Below are positions 48,292-57,763 of a stretch of DNA of 64,000 nucleotides, in pieces; the first letter of the stretch is position 1; the number at the start of each line of letters is the position of its first letter. This DNA comes from Craspedostauros australis (Eukaryota; Bacillariophyta; Bacillariophyceae; Mastogloiales; Achnanthaceae), in the NCBI GenBank assembly GCA_026770025.1, contig JAMXDE010000015.1, forward strand, positions 1,550,001 through 1,614,000, written 5' to 3'. The position numbers were made by a program, and so were the translations under genes. The notes beneath the pieces are model-generated. The model saw nothing but the letters and a program-made list of their open reading frames with translations, was not told the DNA's origin and did not search any database.

Positions 48292-51200
48292 ATGGACGAC
48301 CGCAAGCCACCACCAAGGAGCCCTGGTGATGACAAGGAAGGCAATGGCGTGATGGAGAAGGAAGACAACGAAGACGCCGCCAGTGATGCTGAAGACAGAA
48401 AGCCTGCAGCCCACCGTCGGGAGGTCCACATCGGTCGAGACCGAGTTAGACAACGTCGCAGCGGTGGATCGACCAGGATCAGCTCTGCTGCCAACGCAGG
48501 CGCCAAGGCAAAGGCCAGGGCTGGAGCTCTGCGCGCCGCTGGCCTGGTCCACCCCAGCGAAATGACCCCCATCACCAGTGGATCCTTCTCCCCCATTGGA
48601 TCGGAGCAACTGAAGTCAGGACCTCCTCGAGCGTCAGCATCAGCATCAATCGTTCCGCCACCGCTGCGGCCAGGGGCTGTGTCTGTACCGGGCGTTGACG
48701 CATCGAGAGAGGACATCGCAGCGTCCAATGCGTCCAATTCGTCCAATGCGTACACAATGTCGCAGAAGGTCGGGGCTATCCCTACGTCCCTCAGGACCAC
48801 TGAGGCATCCATTGGCACACGGACCGCCGGTGGCACAGGAACCCGCAAGAGGACCAAGTTTGGATACCCCAGAGGCACGCGGACGCCGCAACGGGATTCC
48901 AATCCCAGCAGGGCCGCTATGCCCAGTCGCAACTCAGTTGAAACGAAGGAGGAGGATGACAAGGAACTATTGCAGCCAACGGATGACCCGCCACTGACCG
49001 TCCCGATCCAACCAGGCGCCATTTCAGCTGGCGGCAACTTGCGCCCGTCCACAGATTCCACCTTCACCATGGACCAAACCGGAAACATCGACACTATTGC
49101 CACCCCTATCACAGCCCAGCTGGCTCCAACCGAGGAGGACGTGGCGGATCGTGTCAAGGAGCGTCTCGAGAAGGAGTTCGCGGAGCGCATGGAGACGCAG
49201 TTACAGGAGCGCATGCGCTTGGAGCAAACGCGCAATGGCGGGGGCGCGGCAACCAACGGCACAGTTGTCACCGCCGAAGCGGTGGAGGTCACGAAGGACG
49301 ACGAAAACAGCATCTCCGGCAGTCAAAGCAGGCGCAGGACGTGCATTGGCATCATCGTCGCTTTGGTGCTGGCAGGGATCGGCGCTGGAGTCGGCGTGGC
49401 ACTATCAGGCGGCATCTCCAACAGATCTCTCGTGACGTCGGCACCAACCGCAGCTCCCATCGCATCATCGAGCCCGACCTTCACACCGCAGACTGCGGAA
49501 TTCGACACGCTCGTCGATCGTCTGGCGCAGACACTGGAAGGTGAACCGGCAAACACTGGGCGCGACGTACTGGAGGACCGATCCACCACACAGTACAGAG
49601 CATTGGACTGGCTCGCAAACCAAGACATTGCGAAGATCGACCTGGCCTTCGCGCCCACATCCGAACTTCTCGAACGCTACGCACTCGCCGTTCTGTACTA
49701 CACGACCGGAGGCGAGGACAAGTGGGGGAACAAATACAACTTTCTTACCAACAGCAGCGTCTGCGAATGGGGTGATGTCAATGGTGACAACTTCGGCGGC
49801 ATTGTTTCGTGCGACGAGGCCGGCAGGGTGACTGAAGCAAGGTTTGAGTCCAATTTCATGACTGGCACCATCCCGAAAGAGTTCTTCCTCCTCGAACAGC
49901 TCACCAGCTTGCACATCGTCAACAACGTCATCACTGGAACGCTGCCAACCGAAATTGGTCTATTATCAAACTTGATGGAGCTCCACGTCGTCTTCCTCCC
50001 AATGTCCGGCCCCATGCCCACGGAGATCGGCCGACTGACCAACTTGACGGAAGCTCGATTTGATAACATTGGTTTCACCAGTACGCTTCCGTTCGAGACT
50101 GGCAACCTGCAATTACTTCAGCGGCTGGATATCTCCAGAAACTCCCTGACAGGCGCGTTGCCCACCGAGGTCGGTAAGATGCAAGCCCTGACCAACCTCC
50201 AGATCTTTCAGAACAGATTCAACGGGACAGTCCCAGTCGAGTGGGGCCAGCTTACCAACCTGAAGAGTCTTGGTATGGAGAAAACCGAGTTGCAGGGCAA
50301 CCTGAATCCAATCTTTTGCTCAGGTTCGCATCCCAACCTTTTTTACTTCTACTCAGATTGCGTTGCCACTGACGATGGTGGGATTCCAGCAGAAACGACA
50401 TGTTCCTGCTGCTCGAACTGCTGCGACGCCATGGACAACTGCTGCAGCACTGAGACAGAGTGTCCCATCTTGAATGTCGAGAAGATGAACAACATACTCG
50501 CCATATTGGAACCACATCTGCAGGGCGATCCAATCTTTACGGACCTGTTGGTGTTCAATGATATCGAAAGCCCGCAATACCGCGCGCTGGACTGGTTGGC
50601 AAATGACGATCTCTTCGATCTCGACCTCGCCAACACTGCAGCTGAGGTGGTCGTGGAGCGATACGCCTTGGCTGTGTTCTACTATGCCACTACCAACGAT
50701 GGGCCTTGGGAGACGACTGCTCCTGTTATGTCGCCTTCATCCATTTGTGATTGGTGGAATGGGGAAGGTATCCAATGCGACGCCGATGGCTGCGTCGCCT
50801 CCATCATGCTCTCAGACTCAAACGTGGACGGTGACCAGCTTCCCTCTGAGATTGCTCTTTTCGAAAACTTGACCATCTTCGATTGCTCCGACAATTTCAT
50901 CCGCGGGTCCCTCCCCACAGAAATTGGAAAGCTGGCTTGGCTTGAGGAGCTCAACCTCTCATCAAACGAGATATCTGGTGCGATCCCGACGGAATATGGA
51001 GACCTTTCGAGTCTCAGACTTCTCTATCTCAGCTCCAACTCCATCGAGGAGAAAATCCCATCAGAGATCGGGAGGTTGTTGGCACTGGAGGGGCTCTACC
51101 TCGACGACAACAAGCTCACAGGCGCGTTGCCATCCGAAATTGGTGATCTGTCCCAGCTTGTTGCCGTCTCCGTTTCAGTAAACTCCATCAACGGGGAGGT

Positions 51201-51417
51201 CCCGCCCCAATGGGGGAATCTGACGAACTTGTACAGCCTTGAATTGAAGGAGAACTCGATCACAGGCAACCTCACCAATGTGTTCTGCGATGGATCATCC
51301 CCACTCGTTTGGTTTAGTTCAGACTGCAAGGAACCAGGCAACGGCATCCTGCCTCCAGAGACCGATTGCGCATGCTGCACGCTGTGTTGCGACCGAGATG
51401 ATGTCTGCGTCCTCTAG
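48292..51417 (+). CDS. LRR receptor-like membrane protein 2 (inverted paralogue of LRR gene 1)
   Basis: 1041 residues from the ATG at 48292 (MDDRKPPPRSPGDDK). The build matches LRR gene 1 throughout: a polar N-terminal 345 residues, one membrane helix (TCIGIIVALVLAGIGAGVGV, about 350-370), then two lobes, each a helical cap (QYRALDWLANQD; QYRALDWLANDD), LRRs (LPTEIGLLSN, GALPSEIGDLSQL) and a Cys-rich close (CSCCSNCCDAMDNC; CACCTLCCDRDDVC). It is about 40 residues shorter, mostly in the disordered N-terminus. Long identical blocks (LTSLHI-NNVI-GTLPTEIG, CEW, FSSDCKEPGNG) point to a fairly recent duplication, while scattered changes in LRR surface positions could reflect divergence of binding. 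Both frames are intact. Ligand unknown. Confidence 0.85.
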   Translation: MDDRKPPPRSPGDDKEGNGVMEKEDNEDAASDAEDRKPAAHRREVHIGRDRVRQRRSGGSTRISSAANAGAKAKARAGALRAAGLVHPSEMTPITSGSFSPIGSEQLKSGPPRASASASIVPPPLRPGAVSVPGVDASREDIAASNASNSSNAYTMSQKVGAIPTSLRTTEASIGTRTAGGTGTRKRTKFGYPRGTRTPQRDSNPSRAAMPSRNSVETKEEDDKELLQPTDDPPLTVPIQPGAISAGGNLRPSTDSTFTMDQTGNIDTIATPITAQLAPTEEDVADRVKERLEKEFAERMETQLQERMRLEQTRNGGGAATNGTVVTAEAVEVTKDDENSISGSQSRRRTCIGIIVALVLAGIGAGVGVALSGGISNRSLVTSAPTAAPIASSSPTFTPQTAEFDTLVDRLAQTLEGEPANTGRDVLEDRSTTQYRALDWLANQDIAKIDLAFAPTSELLERYALAVLYYTTGGEDKWGNKYNFLTNSSVCEWGDVNGDNFGGIVSCDEAGRVTEARFESNFMTGTIPKEFFLLEQLTSLHIVNNVITGTLPTEIGLLSNLMELHVVFLPMSGPMPTEIGRLTNLTEARFDNIGFTSTLPFETGNLQLLQRLDISRNSLTGALPTEVGKMQALTNLQIFQNRFNGTVPVEWGQLTNLKSLGMEKTELQGNLNPIFCSGSHPNLFYFYSDCVATDDGGIPAETTCSCCSNCCDAMDNCCSTETECPILNVEKMNNILAILEPHLQGDPIFTDLLVFNDIESPQYRALDWLANDDLFDLDLANTAAEVVVERYALAVFYYATTNDGPWETTAPVMSPSSICDWWNGEGIQCDADGCVASIMLSDSNVDGDQLPSEIALFENLTIFDCSDNFIRGSLPTEIGKLAWLEELNLSSNEISGAIPTEYGDLSSLRLLYLSSNSIEEKIPSEIGRLLALEGLYLDDNKLTGALPSEIGDLSQLVAVSVSVNSINGEVPPQWGNLTNLYSLELKENSITGNLTNVFCDGSSPLVWFSSDCKEPGNGILPPETDCACCTLCCDRDDVCVL

Positions 51418-51706
51418 AGAGTGATGAGCGGCGGAGTGTACAAGTGGGGGCAAGTCGGAGGAGACGGGGAAGACCGCTCAGCAAGCTTCCTCTCATGATC
51501 GACTCGCAGCACTTTGCTCTGTGGCATGTCATTACAAATAGAAGCACTTACGCATGAGACGACGAGCTACACAAAGAAGTGGCAAAGTTGTAGTTGATGA
51601 GGAAGCAGTTGATGTTGATTGTAGTTGTAATGATGTAGAGGGGCATCAAAATAAGTTATATCATATCTCTTGAACCACGCCTTCTATGAAGCTCAAAGTC
51701 TTCAGG

Positions 51707-52431
51707 TATCCCTTCATGACCCAGAGATAAGTGCACTATTATATCGTTTATCTCGACACCGTGTTAATTTTTGAACGCGTTTGTCCTACCACGGCCTACG
51801 CAAACACTAAATCGGTACCTTCGTTTACTAGTGGTATCGTTGGGAAGCACTGAATTTTTGTTTCACCATACTTCATCATCTTCCATAGTAGATACCCCAA
51901 TTTTCTTTTCAGATCTGGGATCCGCATATGCTGCAGATCTGTTTTAATCTCTTTGGAGTGTTTCTTTCTAGGCCAGTATTTTTATTTGTGGCCTTCAAGT
52001 TGCAGCACCATCGGCAACGCTGTTGCGTTCCGTCCTCGTCGACTATCTGTCTGTGGCCTTCATACATGCCCATGAACCTTTCCTCACTCAAAACTGGTTG
52101 AGTGCTGCTCATCTTTTTGTTCGTTCTTGGAGATGATAGCCTCCGGAAGGGGACAGCAATGTATGTCGCCCACAATCCGCGTGACACTGAGCAATCTCAC
52201 TCCAGTCCCGCAGTCTAGGGTTTATTCACGAGTACTTCAGGCTCGATTAGCGATAAGATGGCAGTAAGAAACATAAAACTTAAAAATAATCATAGGAAAG
52301 CTGTACTCAAGAGCTTTCGAACTATGCGAAGAAAATGGTATTGTACATGTAGATGTTGTCATCGAAATTTAACATAACTGAAACTGAAAACGTTAAACGA
52401 TATATTATATCGTTTAGGTCATGAAGGGATA
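51707..52431. mobile_element. Possible piggyBac-like remnant with short inverted ends
   Basis: TATCCCTTCATGACC at 51707-51721 is repeated exactly inverted at 52417-52431, and both ends continue with an AT-rich TATATCGTTTA motif. Inside, the minus-strand frame 52187-51909 (92 codons) ends with CRWC ... CSIC spaced by about 24 residues and preceded by SEERFMGMYEGHRQI, recalling the C-terminal zinc-binding tail of piggyBac transposases. There is no catalytic domain, and I could not find a TTAA target duplication. The family call is tentative. Confidence 0.35.
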
Positions 52432-53916
52432 GGTTGTAGAAGGTAAAGAATACGTCGATGTGGTATTTTGTGTTTAGAGACAACAAACCTCAAGCTCCTC
52501 ATGAGGTCTCTCGATGGGGCATACGAGTATGAGGTTTATCTGCAACAGACGTGAAAATATGTTTGGTTTCTAAACCAAGCAGGTGAACGAAGGTACAGTC
52601 GCGCCTAGTCGTGACTCAGATTTTCGTAATATTTAACATGACATAAGACCCGCCTGAGCCAAAATAGTACACCAAAGTCGGCGTCGCATCTGCGGTTCTG
52701 ATATAAACTTTAAGAGGCCTTACCATATACTTCCTTTAGATATATGTAGAAGAACTACATTCTTAAAACGTATATTGGATGGGTTAGGAGGTCATGAAGG
52801 TACCTATTCTTTCGTGTTGTATCGTGCATTAGATTCAGTTTTTGGGATGCGACATGGATGCGACTCATCACTGACTCCAAATTTGATGTTGGCGAGCGGC
52901 GAAAATGTTCTTTTTTCCTCTCGCAGACGAACTTCAGCAAGACACTCGAAGCTGAACTCAGACGTGTCTACAGTCGTGCGAACGGGCACACATTCCGGCT
53001 GTTTTTGGCCCCAATTGATTGCACGCAGTTTCTCGCGGTGGACTTGGAACAATAGGTGAGGAGGAGCAAAACTGCATCAGAATGCGATGGTACGTGCGTG
53101 CACTGCGCCGTACCATACGACATTAGGATGGGATGAAGGTGCAGAGCTATCAGAATATTCCACCAGGTATAGTGGGATGCTACTTTTGCCTTTGCTGATG
53201 CTGGTAGTACTTCGTGAGCGCGGGAACTGTGATCACTGGCGGGTTCGTCGGACCATGATCTCGCGCGTTCCACGTGTGGCCTCTCATTTCATACAAGGGG
53301 CACGAGACTCTGTGACAAGATAGGTGCAGGAGGATAAGGTTCTTGTTCTGCGAAATAAAGTCAGCTGGCGACTACGGCACATTCCTGATGTACGCTGCTG
53401 TGCTCTGCTGTGCTCTTCTCGAGTTGCTGAGTTGCCGAGTCGCCGCGCGTTGCGCCTCTCAGACAGGATTTCGGTGTCTCGTTGTTGTTGTGGAAGTTTG
53501 TGAGTTCATTTTGCTCTTTTCTTGATCACGTTTCATTCCTTTTCCTGGTTCTTTTTCATGTCGCACCCAAAGAATCGCTGTGTACTTTTTCAGATGTCGG
53601 TGGACAGACAGACGTGAGATGTGGTGTTTTGGTAGAAACATGCATGGAACAAAACCAAATCAGGGACACCCGGCAAAATGGGTCGAATTAGTCAATCTGC
53701 GATGTGACTGACCCAGCCAATCAGAGCTTTCTGTATTGGCGATGACAACTGTTTTCCCGAGAAGACAGTTCTCGATCCAAACTGGTGTTCGCGGGAACTC
53801 TTTGTGGGTCACAGACGCCAATTTCATTTATGGGGCACATGGGCAGAAACTCCGAGAATGACCCACGCTAAGTTTGCCTTGGTTAAATCCCGAGCAATCG
53901 TGCCAACACCAAACCC
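52432..53916. other. Gene-poor, AT-rich region
   Basis: No convincing gene. A second copy of the motif TTAGGAGGTCATGAAGG (near 52784) resembles the right end of the preceding element (TTAGGTCATGAAGG), so another decayed copy may lie here. Short frames at 52755-53059 carry no recognisable domain. Confidence 0.35.
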
Positions 53917-54126
53917 TTGATTTATTTAGACGTCATTCGAATTAAATAGACGTCATTTGATTTATTTAGACGTCATTTGATTTATTTAGACGTCATTTGA
54001 TTTATTTAGACGTCATTTGATTTATTTAGACGTCATTAGAAATAAATAGTCGTCATTAGAAATAAATAGTCGTCATTAGATATATTTAGACGTCATTCGA
54101 TTTATTTAGAAGTCATTCGATTTGTT
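53917..54126. repeat. 20-bp tandem array rich in ACGTCA
   Basis: About ten units of the type TTGATTTATTTAGACGTCAT repeat with a strict 20-bp period. CGTCAT occurs at nine successive positions from 53931 to 54091, and a variant AGTCAT closes the series. Two or three units have a different spacer (TAGAAATAAATAGTCGTCAT), showing normal minisatellite drift. Confidence 0.93.
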
Positions 54127-54536
54127 TCACGGGACACGCCACTTGGCTCAACTGACTAGATCGACTAATCAAGGTTCTCGCCACATCGGGATCGACGAAG
54201 CGGGAACAGACCAACAGGCCACGAATGCAAAGGCGGGCCGATGAGAGCAACACATGGCGCTCGCGCGTTCGTTTGGAATGGCCAAGCCATGCAAACCACT
54301 TCACAACATCAAGTATCAACGTAGTGTAGCGAACGCGATACAATCGCAATACAAACCGATGCACGCATGTGTTACTTCCTACGTCGCTTTAGACCAGTGT
54401 GATGGCATGCTCGTTTCGTCTGTTCTGCATTTGTCTTTGCAGCGTCAGTGAAGGTGTCTCCCTGTTCGAAGAGTAGTCGCATTGTGTTTCTCTGTGCATT
54501 GCTCACAAATCTTGCCGTCCACAAGAAGCCATCGCC
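54127..54536. other. Spacer upstream of the 204-residue membrane protein gene
   Basis: 410 bp between the tandem array and the ATG at 54537. I see no gene; it should contain the promoter of the downstream gene. Confidence 0.4.
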
Positions 54537-55151
54537 ATGAGATTCCCCCCGCCCCACGCTTCCTCCTTCCAACAAAGCAAGGCTGCTGGCACAAGCAGCA
54601 GCAATGCCATTCCAATGGCTCCATCTCCCTCCTCCTCTTCCATTCTGCCTTGCAACAACTTCCTCGGTCACACCCCAGCAACCGCAACTGTCAGCCATCG
54701 CGCATCGCTCACCCCCACCCAGCACAACAGCAACCTCAACTTTGGCAATCGTCCGGCTCCTATCAACACGCATGCCAAGTTCAACAACGCGATGAAGGCG
54801 ATTAGCCCTGCTTTCTTTGGTCTCCCTCATGGCCACTTTTTCGACCTGAAAAGGGGACACTTCAAGAGCGAAGAGGACAACAACGCCGAGCTCTCATTTC
54901 GCGCTGCTATTGCAGCGATTGACAAGCTGGTCAACATGAAATCGCTCATTGCATTCTATCTTGATGGCTGCCTCTCAGGCATCTGTTTCATGTGCAGCCA
55001 CATCTCGTGGTTGTTGGCATACACTGCATTCCTGTTGTTCGTGCACCTCATCGTCGTCGCAAAAACTCTCGTGTTCGCAGTGTCCTCGGTGTGGGGGATG
55101 GCCAACACAGCGAAACTCACAACAACGAACAACCACAACGCGAGCAATTGA
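54537..55151 (+). CDS. Small membrane protein of unknown function
   Basis: 204 residues from an ATG in good context (GCCATGA). The first 85 residues are Ser/Pro/Asn-rich and low in complexity. A soluble middle part (HFFDLKRGHFKSEEDNNAEL, then helical AAIAAIDKLVNMK) leads into a strongly hydrophobic C-terminal third: SLIAFYLDGCLSGICFMC, WLLAYTAFLLFVHLIVVAKT and LVFAVSSVWGMA, two or three membrane helices. I recognise no family. The gene convergent to it on the minus strand ends only 125 bp downstream. That it is a real gene is supported by length, start context and hydrophobic pattern only. Confidence 0.5.
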   Translation: MRFPPPHASSFQQSKAAGTSSSNAIPMAPSPSSSSILPCNNFLGHTPATATVSHRASLTPTQHNSNLNFGNRPAPINTHAKFNNAMKAISPAFFGLPHGHFFDLKRGHFKSEEDNNAELSFRAAIAAIDKLVNMKSLIAFYLDGCLSGICFMCSHISWLLAYTAFLLFVHLIVVAKTLVFAVSSVWGMANTAKLTTTNNHNASN

Positions 55152-55275
55152 CGCAACCACCACAACAACGAGCGGAAATTCCAGTCGTGGATACATCGAA
55201 GAATCACACAAGTCTAATAACACTAGGAAGAGTCTAATTATTGAAGAACTACTATTGCCTACTAGTCAGTGTTTA

Positions 55276-55803
55276 TCATTTGTTGGTCATTGATTGTGCT
55301 TGCTTGCGCTTGATTGCGAGATGATTCTTGAACTTCTGCAGCTTGACTTGCTGGTAGATGTGCTGCTTGAACTGTTTTGCACCGAAAGCAGCATACTCTG
55401 GTCGACTTGCTTGGAATTCAGATGGTGTCATGTGGAGGTGCTTGTTCATTTTGACGTCAAAGGAAAGCAGATCTTTCGCAGGGGACAAGTGCATCACTGG
55501 TCTGCCTTGGTTGTTGCGCCGTTTCTCAGGGTGAATGTGGCGATCGTGGTCCAATGCGCGCTCTTCGCGCGCAGAGCGTTCTCGCTGTTTGTCGAGTCGT
55601 GCGCGGAACGTTTTGAAGTATTTCTCGAAGACGGCCTGCGTCATCCCGTCCACTTTGAATTGCGGAAACATGCTGTAGTACTCCCATGCTGTAGCAGGTG
55701 CCAAATCCTCGGCATGGAATACACCTCCAACGTCAAAGTCATCTTTCATCATTGCGCTGGCTGCGCTGTTGCGCCACTTGAACTTTGGTGCATTTGCCGC
55801 CAT
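55276..55803 (-). CDS. Basic protein with two tandem copies of an unnamed 50-residue module
   Basis: 175 residues from the ATG at 55803. Two similar modules are visible: residues 9-68 (WRNSAASAMMKDDFDVGG, AWEYYSMFPQF, FEKYFKTFR) and residues 106-160 (LSPAKDLLSFDVKMNKH, PSEFQASRPEYAAF, FKQHIYQQV). The shared pattern is S-A-x(5)-D-(V/F)-x(2)-G/N, then a P-x-(F/Y) pair and a final F-x(2)-(F/H). They are joined by a charged linker with ERALDHDRHIHPEKRR. I recall similar two-module proteins from algae and marine invertebrates, often repeated in genomes, but know no function. The basic charge would suit nucleic acid binding. Confidence 0.6.
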   Translation of the reverse strand: MAANAPKFKWRNSAASAMMKDDFDVGGVFHAEDLAPATAWEYYSMFPQFKVDGMTQAVFEKYFKTFRARLDKQRERSAREERALDHDRHIHPEKRRNNQGRPVMHLSPAKDLLSFDVKMNKHLHMTPSEFQASRPEYAAFGAKQFKQHIYQQVKLQKFKNHLAIKRKQAQSMTNK

Positions 55804-56488
55804 TGTTTCAATTGTGTGCCAACGATGATGATGGCAGCTTCTCTACTACTCAGCGTACACATCAAGAACGGCACGAGAAATGAACACACTCATACACCCC
55901 GCCTTATATCTACTAGTACTGTCATTGCTTTCGCACGCTGGGCTGGTTGCTGCAGTTGTTGTTCGTTGAAATAGTTCCCACAGGCCTCTTCTGCTACACA
56001 AATCAGCATAGAACGGCCGGCTGGCGATGTTGTGACCGTTTTTACCGAGTCGTGTTTGAATTTCGTGCCGGACAGGCTACAAACTAGAGGCTCACATGGT
56101 GCAACGTAGTGCGCACAACGTTCGAAAATGCAAGAGCTCTTCGCAAGCATCGGCACAGAATCAACCGCAATGTGTGCAACAAAGCAAGGCATCTATCTAC
56201 ATACTATGCATCTGATTGTAGCATCATTGCTCTCTCCAGACTTTGCGGCTGCAGACGATTTGTATGTTGGCGCGCATCCATGCTTGAGACCGCGCTGATC
56301 ATTCGTACGCCGCCAAACATCTGAAAGAGAAACAGACCGAGCTGCTCAATGGAGTAAGACAATGCTGTGTTGTGCGTACCAATATAGAGTAGTGCTTCTA
56401 CGGCGTCGCATCAGGCAAATACAACGCCATCGCAACACTTGTGTTCACACTCTTCGAACAACCACCATCGGCTCACAATCTACGAACA
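55804..56488. other. Divergent intergenic region
   Basis: It lies between the starts of the minus-strand two-module gene and the plus-strand 424-residue gene and so may act as a shared promoter region. No further feature recognised. Confidence 0.4.
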
Positions 56489-57763
56489 ATGCAAATGCAC
56501 ACCGTCGACAATCTCCCAAGCACGAGTAAGTCTCTATCTCTGCAGATTGCCTCTGCTGTCGAGCGTTCAGGCAAGGCACGAAGCCAGATCAGGTTCGCGA
56601 CAGACATCTGCGACAATCAGCCAGCTATGTTTGGTAAACGCGGTGATGAGCTTCGTGCCTTCAGCAGGCGGGCATTTGGAAATCTGAAGAAGCGCAGCAT
56701 CAAAAGCTACTTCAAATTTCTCCGACAAAACGGCATTGCACCAGGCCCAGGATCTCTGGTTGAATTGGCACATCATCAGGGCACCCATCCGTGTGTTGAC
56801 GATTTGTGTGGCCGCGCGAGTGATCTCTCACTACAGCCACCCTTCGTTCGTTTTGCACCGACTCGTGTGTCATCACCTCACACACTGCATGTCCACCCTG
56901 CCTATTCGCAGCCAACAGCACCAACAACACCAACAACAAACATGAAGCTCAGCTCTGATGGCCTCGCCAAACCACTTGGTATCTTCGGGAGTCCACAAAC
57001 CAAGCCTCCAAAGGCAGAGATCGAACTCCCAGATCGTGTTGGGTCTGCATCGAGCGCATCCACTGAGTCATCCATGAGCGACGAGGACAACAACTCCTCC
57101 AGCGCTCGTCCAAGTGATGACACCTTCCATTCCTTGTTCGCGCGGAAGGAAGATGGAACAGCAACAAACCCATACACTGTTGCAATCAACCACCAGGCTC
57201 CAGAACGCAATCGCGAATTCCTTGTTGATTTCATCAACGACATCGGTGTCACAAATGGCAACTTCGCAGGCTTTCATGTCCGTGTTCCTTGCGCCCTGCA
57301 GGATGTCAACTTGTGGAGTGCTGAGATCCCCACTCACATTCCTGGCATTGAGCATCGTTCTCTGATGATCCGCGGCCCAAGCGTGAACGCCTGGATGTGT
57401 CGCGACGAGGCATTTTACTGCCACGACGAAGCCGCAGGAACAGCACAGACCGCCCTCTCTGCCACTGTCGCGAAAGTCCAAGCCTCTCCGGTTCGCAAGT
57501 TCTCTTTCTGGTTGTTGATCTTTCCGTCTGACATCAGCCTCGATCTCGCTTTGACCACCAAACACGGTGACAACGCGGTTGAGACCAACTGTTCTGTGCG
57601 TGACATGGTGGTCACCGAAGGTGATCAAGCGTTCACGATCCATGGTGCGGTTGCGTACTGGAAGCTCGTGTTGGCAGGTGGTCGTGTGACGCACCAACCA
57701 GAGAAGAAGAACGCTGGCTTCTACTTGAGCAGATTGACCGCGAAAGGTGATGAAGCGGCTTAA
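56489..57763 (+). CDS. Protein of unknown function, 424 residues
   Basis: I start at the ATG at 56489 (MQMHTVDNLPS); the open frame reaches slightly further upstream only with a GTG. The N-terminal third is basic with a helical stretch (FRRAFGNLKKRSIKSYFKFL here read as FSRRAFGNLKKRSIKSYFKF). A low-complexity middle (Thr/Pro then Ser/Asp, about residues 135-225) separates it from a C-terminal domain of some 190 residues that looks beta-rich: NPYTVAINHQAPERNREFLV, FAGFHVRVPCALQDVNLW, SFWLLIFPSDISLDLAL, GAVAYWKLVLAGGRVTHQ. No signal peptide or membrane helix. I do not recognise the family. Confidence 0.6.
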   Translation: MQMHTVDNLPSTSKSLSLQIASAVERSGKARSQIRFATDICDNQPAMFGKRGDELRAFSRRAFGNLKKRSIKSYFKFLRQNGIAPGPGSLVELAHHQGTHPCVDDLCGRASDLSLQPPFVRFAPTRVSSPHTLHVHPAYSQPTAPTTPTTNMKLSSDGLAKPLGIFGSPQTKPPKAEIELPDRVGSASSASTESSMSDEDNNSSSARPSDDTFHSLFARKEDGTATNPYTVAINHQAPERNREFLVDFINDIGVTNGNFAGFHVRVPCALQDVNLWSAEIPTHIPGIEHRSLMIRGPSVNAWMCRDEAFYCHDEAAGTAQTALSATVAKVQASPVRKFSFWLLIFPSDISLDLALTTKHGDNAVETNCSVRDMVVTEGDQAFTIHGAVAYWKLVLAGGRVTHQPEKKNAGFYLSRLTAKGDEAA

